Shown: positions 59,080-64,000 of the stretch, one piece after another
Numbering within the stretch: position 1 is the first letter of the stretch
Layout: the number at the start of each line of letters is the position of its first letter
Assembly (NCBI RefSeq): GCF_000090795.2
Contig: NW_003546256.1
Span: 86,721-150,720, forward strand
Origin: Amphimedon queenslandica
Taxonomy: Eukaryota; Porifera; Demospongiae; Haplosclerida; Niphatidae
Length of the DNA stretch: 64,000 bases
Direction: 5' to 3'
Position numbers and translations under genes: made by a program
Notes under the pieces: model-generated
The model's database searches: none
What the model was told of the DNA's origin: nothing
Seen by the model: only the letters and a program-made list of their open reading frames with translations

Positions 59080-59282
59080 GAACAAAAACTGAAATGTTCT
59101 TGTTTGTAATTAGCTCCTATTATTATCATTATCATTATTTTTAGTTTGCTGAGATGACTTAGCTTTAATTTAATTTCATTATCATTATCAATATTTTCAA
59201 TGTTGGTTTTAATGTGATTCATTGATTACAACATATGCAAGCCTTGAGCTGCCTGCTGCTTATACACCCATCCATTGATAAA

Positions 59283-60488
59283 ATGGCCAACCATTCAACA
59301 AGAGGAGAGCTGCTATGGAGAAAGGTAGCTACTTTACCTCGTGTATTACATATTAATATCATTATTATGTGCGTCATGGTGATAGGTTACTTTTGTAGGG
59401 GAGGCAGGCTCGGGAAAGACAACACTTATCAAACAATTTTGTGAAGGAAAAGTATAAATAAATAAATATTACCAAAATAAAAACATACAATCTATCTAAA
59501 GTTTAGTGCTCAAAGTCATCCGACAGTTGGAGCAGATTATGGTAAGTACACATATACCTACTCTGATTGCTACAGAAATAACAAAAACATCCTTAACTAT
59601 ATCCATTTAGGCCATAAACACTGCACTATAGGAGATACAGAAGGTACATGTATTAGATAAAACCAAATAATATAAACCAAAATCCATTGATTAAGATTAT
59701 GATCATTTGTTTTATAGTGGAAGTAACATTTTGGGATTTGGCTGGAAGCCCTGAGTACAGAGACATATATAAACATTTACTTCCACAGAGTGAGGTTAGT
59801 AAGGCTGGTTGGTCTAGCATTACGGCATAATAACAATGCAGCTGTTGTTGATAAGGGCCAGAGGTCTATTGAGTGCATACAGAATGAAAGTGATTGTACG
59901 CCTAAGATTAACAGTAAACTTTGCCAACAGGAGGCAAAACATATGAGATGGGGAAATAAACATGGGAAGGAGTCTTATAAAAACAACCCGCAGTTGCACT
60001 ACTACTACTAATACTGCCTTTATTATTATAAATAAATAATAATGAGTAAAACAACTTGTTTACATGTATATACACACGCATACAAACCCAGTTGTGTATA
60101 TTAGTGTTTGATGTGTCAAAACTCAGTGTGAAGTCAGTTGAAGAATGGCTCGAGTGTGTTACACAATACGTAGAGACTTCAAAGCTGGCAATATTCATCA
60201 ATAAAGTAAATGAACGTTGATGGATGGTTCCTACGTGCCTCCCTATGCTATTCTAATAGGCCGACCTTATTGACAACAAACAGGCAAGCACGAGTGCTGT
60301 GGACAAAGTAAAGAAGTGGCTCTTATCTTCAAAGCTGTACAGCAATCTGAGGTATGGGCGTGCAGCATAAAAGTACACATTAGCCCCCATTTTGTAGTGT
60401 TTACTTAACAAGAGGTATAACAGACAAAGAGGTTAAAGAATATATCACTTACTTACTATCACAAACTCTGCCAGATGACACAAAGTAA
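59283..60488 (+). CDS. Rab-like small GTPase without lipid-anchor motif
   Basis: Eight exons: 59283-59324, 59386-59451, 59502-59541, 59611-59643, 59718-59794, 60092-60205, 60260-60351, 60398-60488; 184 residues. G1 is GEAGSGKT, switch I SHPTVGADY, G3 WDLAGSPEY (the catalytic Gln is Ser), G4 INKADL; the G5 SAK motif is not obvious (VYLTRG). Loss of the switch II Gln and of C-terminal cysteines sets it apart from ordinary Rabs; it resembles Rab-like or ciliary GTPases, but I cannot name the member. The stop at 60486-60488 is used if the GTAAGG after ACAAA is not spliced. Splicing to 60718 would add 83 residues, but most of that extension lies opposite the COPS6 3' end, so the short form is preferred. 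Start ATG follows a 203-bp spacer after profilin 1. Confidence 0.75.
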
Positions 60489-60587
60489 GGGAGAGGTAAG
60501 TACATGTAATTAAGCTATCTAATACTTGACCAAATTAATTCTCTCTCCTTTCTTCTCTTTCTCTCTGCTGGGCTCTCCTCCCTCCCT

Positions 60588-60670
<83 letters not shown>

Positions 60671-60901
60671 TTCCTTCTTTCTCTTTCCTTCACATCTGGC
60701 TGTTGCTTGTTTCAAAGGTTCAGACGCAATGAAAACACTATGGATAACGAGCCAACAATCACAAACGACACATTAAAAATTACACATATTCATGTATCAC
60801 TTCATGTTCATAATAATTGGAAGCTACAACTCAAACAAAACAAGGAAACAAGACAAATCAAAATGAAGTTGAGACACAAAATGAAAGATTATAATACTCA
60901 G
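60489..60901. other. Convergent 3' spacer with (CT)n microsatellite
   Basis: 413 bp between the GTPase stop and the COPS6 stop. It contains a (CT)n tract at about 60594-60668 with a CCCT run before it. A + strand frame 60718-60967 crosses into the antisense of COPS6 exon 8; it is not annotated as coding. Confidence 0.65.
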
Positions 60902-61940
60902 TTAGAATGGCAACCCTTTGCTTCTTCTTGCCATCCCGTGTCTATTGTGAACCACATTCACTTTTGATATAAACTATATAAGAAGTACATTATTAACTAT
61001 AACAAAGGGGTGTGACCATGATTAATTAATTAATAAGAGGTGTGGCATATGATTATACTTAAATATTAATGAGCATACCTCATTAGCTGTACCCAGTCCT
61101 TTCGTGATTGAAGCTAAATATGCCACCAGCAGTACTTCACTAGTTTGCTACATAAGTAATGATAAGATTAAAATTTGGCAGCATGTTCACTTACATCTTG
61201 AAAGCTCTTCTCAAAGAGTTGATTATCAAGGACTGGTAGCTGATTGCATAGACTAGAGATGTCTCTCAGGATAGCATTATTAGGAGCTAGTTCTCCTGCA
61301 AATAACAACAACAGTAATAAGAATTGCTGATACCTGATATGCATTATTAAATAAATGCCAATCATTTACTCTCTCTTTGAGTGTGTGGGAGAGACAGAAA
61401 GAAGGACAAAGAACTCAAATTATTTGCATGAACTAGCATAAACATAATTTGACATAATTTACACAAAGTCTTCACTCTCTAGTGTGTCTTCTTAGCAGAA
61501 TGTGCTCTATTTAATCTCCACATCTCTCTCTACTCTAGTTTCTCTTCCTCTCTCTCTCTCTTTGATCTCTTACCAGATCTAACGGATCTAAGATAATCGA
61601 CGATTAGTCTAACTCTTGTGTATAACATTTTGACTGCTCCATACATTCCACTTAATTGCTCAGCAACTAAAACATTAAAAAATAAGTCTTACCATAAAAA
61701 TAGCTGAACCCACCGGCTGAAGTCTCGGCAGATCCAGTAACAGAGACTCTAGCAATATGATCCACTCCTATCCTCTCAGCCTCTTCAGTTGCGAGTGTGT
61801 ATGGCAAACCGGAAAAAACCAGTTTAGTCTTTCCTTCTACCATTTCAATAAGGGACTCATAAATTGTCAATGGGAGCTGATCAGTTCTGGCTGATGCATT
61901 TAGCTTTAAAAGAAGACTATTCTCTCTATCATGACATATC

Positions 61941-62019
<79 letters not shown>

Positions 62020-62472
62020 CATAATAATGATAATAATCAGGACTCGCTTAACATTCGCCATCATTCGAGCCTCTATACTCTGTCTCCATGGCTCCAGGAC
62101 AAAATGGAGATCTGTTGATACCTGTGACGGAGCCCCTTTGGACCTTATAATGACTTAAATCCATAATTTAACTTTATCCTTATTAAATTATTATTATTAT
62201 TATTATTTTTATATATCTCTATCAACCTAATTATTTTTATTTCATTTTTCATTCTGCCCTAACTTTGTCCTAATTCTAACTTTCATTTATAATAATAAAA
62301 ATAATAAAAATAATAATAATAATGATAATAATAACGACAACAAGTATGCTAATATCATGTTCACAGTATACATACCTGCTCATGTAAATCAATGTCATCA
62401 GTTGAGGGTGTGTCTCCAGTTGTGTACCAACCCACAAACTCCATATCAGCAAATACTTGTTTAACTAATAAA

Positions 62473-62508
<36 letters not shown>

Positions 62509-63004
62509 AGTCAAAACAATGGTTGTTGGGTAATATAATAGTATAGCCAGGTAATTTTAGAAAGACAAAATAATGTTTTCTGTGAATTGGTTGCGACCAC
62601 GTGACATTGAACTTGTACAAACTTTAAAAATACACCATTCTTTGCCAAAAAATGATACACTTACATTGTTCTTCTTTCGACAGGAAATATTCTCTATCAA
62701 GTACCAGTTTATTCTCTTTGGTGGTATCAACTACTAACTCGTACGAATTGCATATCTCAACACTGCGTCCTTTCTGACGGCCCAAGAGTGCACCAAATAC
62801 TGAACAGTAAAAAAATAATAAGCAATATTTTTTTACATGTATGCACAAACCTCTAATATTGGTGTCATTTTGAACTTTAACACGCGTAAAGTGATCAGAT
62901 ACATTCATTACAACTAGAGGGTGGATGGAGATACTCACAGAACCACTACTCCCTCCACCAGTAACGATTTGCTCAGTTCCTTCTTCCATTGGAATGTCCG
63001 CCAT
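60902..63004 (-). CDS. COPS6: COP9 signalosome subunit 6 (MPN-, inactive)
   Basis: Eight minus-strand exons: 63004-62851, 62799-62665, 62464-62376, 61939-61693, 61666-61574, 61295-61195, 61147-61079, 60973-60902; 319 residues (human 327). [18 protein letters not shown] and [21 protein letters not shown] open the MPN domain; the ExnHxHx10D JAMM zinc motif is absent, as expected for CSN6. [20 protein letters not shown] is a highly conserved family block. C-terminal helices ([27 protein letters not shown]) complete the fit. The subunit pairs with CSN5 in the complex that removes NEDD8 from cullins. The acceptor of exon 4 abuts an (ATT)n microsatellite. Divergent with profilin 2. Confidence 0.94.
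61941..62037. repeat. (AAT)n microsatellite in COPS6 intron
   Basis: About 26 perfect AAT units to 62019 and then degenerate units. On the minus strand the (ATT)n tract ends with the TAG acceptor of COPS6 exon 4. Confidence 0.97.
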
Positions 63005-63246
63005 TTTAATTCACAAAGGGTTAAAATTAACCACGTGAAAGCACGTGATTTTTTGATTTGTTTAATTAGAGACGGTGTGATTTGCGGTCTAGTAGGCGGG
63101 GCTTGAGGTAAATATTTTATGTTGCGCGCATGCGCAGATCATTCACCTTGTGACCTCCATTGCCATTGGACAGGGTTAAGAGGAGCTCGCCTCATTCACA
63201 GTCCCCAGATTTACTCAGCAAAGCCTCTCTCCTCTCTATTTTGATA
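63005..63246. promoter_or_regulatory. Bidirectional promoter, COPS6 / profilin 2, NRF1-like and E-boxes
   Basis: 242 bp between divergent ATG codons. GCGCATGCGC (63126-63135) is the NRF1 core; CACGTG occurs twice at about 63032 and 63043. The same element types occur at the profilin 1 promoter. Confidence 0.7.
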
Positions 63247-63713
63247 ATGTCTTGGGACTCGTATCTCGATAATTTGATCGGTCATAGTAAAGACGCTAGT
63301 GGTGCTGCTCATGTAGACAAATGCTGTATCATTGGGCTCGACGGAGGGGCTGGTTGGACCACTGCTGGCCATGCTAATGCCTTGAAAGTAAATAATGTGC
63401 TACCAGTGCGTGTGTCATTGTGTTTTATTAGGGTAGCCCAACAGAATTTGCCAATATAGCTAGAGCTTTTAAGAGTAAAGACTTTTCAGTTTTTCAGGCA
63501 AATGGTGTCAGAGTTGAGGAAACAAAGTACCAATTTTTACGTGAAGAGGATGGTAAGACAGTGTATGCCAAGAAGAAGGAGCACGGAGCTCTTACAATGC
63601 AAGCATCGAAAACGGCTATCGTCATAGGCCATTGTCCTGAGGGTGGACAGCAAGGCAATACTAACAAAGCTGTCGCTGTCATTGCTGAATATCTAGAATC
63701 ACTTGGTATGTGA
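63247..63713 (+). CDS. PFN: Profilin (copy 2)
   Basis: Two exons, 63247-63387 and 63432-63713, give 140 residues. MSWDSYLDNLIGHSKD, KYQFLREEDGKTVYAKKKEHGALTMQASKTAIVIGHCPEG and the C-terminal helix are clearly profilin and closely similar to copy 1. It differs by a one-residue shorter start, GSPTEFANIARAFKS in the middle and a terminal Met. The intron is at the homologous position (44 bp). The pair is 4.2 kb apart in the same orientation with the GTPase and COPS6 between them, so the duplication was probably segmental or followed by insertion. Confidence 0.96.
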
Positions 63714-64000
63714 ATGGAAGGGAAAAGACTGTCATCTATTTAGCAGTTTGTATATGTTTATTAGCAATATCAAGTATGTTACATTCAATTTTTGGAACTT
63801 TTTTTTCTTTTTTTTAAGTAGCGGTTTCTATTTTTTGTGCTAGTGTACATTTAAACTTAAAAGAAACTTAATTATTATTAATATGTGTTATTATTCAAGC
63901 TATGATTAATAATTTATTGTCTTGATTCTGTTTTTTTTTTTGAGAGAAGATGGTTGTGTGGTTTTATGGAATCCTTGGAATTCACAAGGTGGAGGAGGGT
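63714..64000. other. 3' flank of profilin 2; end of window
   Basis: AT-rich 3' region. An ATG at about 63950 opens a short frame (MVVWFYGILGIHK...) to the window edge; it could begin another gene, but too little is present to call. Confidence 0.4.

Noticed and set aside
60718-60967. Possible ninth exon of the Rab-like GTPase (83-residue basic extension)
   Set aside because: Much of it is antisense to COPS6 exon 8 and its 3' end, and the GTPase has a natural stop at 60486-60488 giving a normal length. Kept as a finding.
63950-64000. Start of a further gene at the window edge
   Set aside because: Only about 17 codons are present, with no recognisable motif or promoter.

Overview
The window is animal nuclear DNA from a very compact genome. 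Most introns are about 45-150 bp, exons are in phase with clear GT-AG borders, and neighbouring genes are often only tens to a few hundred bases apart. The gene content (three-calponin-homology filamin, myosin VII, MO25, Rab6, two profilins, CSN6, TFIIF-beta, secreted sushi-domain arrays) fits an early-branching metazoan. A demosponge such as Amphimedon is my best guess, but this is inference from style and content, not a database match. I built 17 gene models by hand from splice sites; in every complete model whose splice joins are settled, the summed exon length is divisible by three.

Bases 1-20017 are dominated by secreted complement-control-protein (CCP/sushi) genes on the + strand: the 3' end of one gene (1-792) and three complete genes (7241-11628, 12974-13937, 14521-20017). 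A MAN2B2-like lysosomal alpha-mannosidase (1137-6598) lies between the first two. Most CCP domains sit on one exon with phase-1 introns on both sides. Two of the genes contain nearly identical tandem exon+intron units (7 x 225 bp; 5 x about 234 bp; about 3 x 668 bp three-exon blocks). This cluster is the strongest candidate for a lineage-specific recognition or matrix system.

Bases 20345-37349 hold TMEM164 (-), an unrecognised protein (+), a jitterbug-type filamin with three CH domains and about 21 filamin repeats mostly on one 6.6-kb exon (-), and a 3'-5' exonuclease (-). Bases 37541-49568 are a 42-exon myosin VII (+). Bases 50070-63713 are a dense housekeeping block: RAB6 (+), CAB39/MO25 (-), WDR73 (+), GTF2F2 (-), an unrecognised basic protein (-), profilin 1 (+), a Rab-like GTPase (+), COPS6 (-) and profilin 2 (+). 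Divergent pairs share short promoters, several with NRF1-like palindromes, CACGTG E-boxes, a CRE or an ETS-like array.

Two introns look U12-type: an AT-AC intron in myosin VII and a GT-AG intron in RAB6. A satellite-like family of about 177 bp, often carrying a perfect 20-bp palindrome, recurs in introns and spacers of at least six loci in both orientations. A 203-bp inverted-repeat element with 4-bp target duplication sits in a myosin intron.
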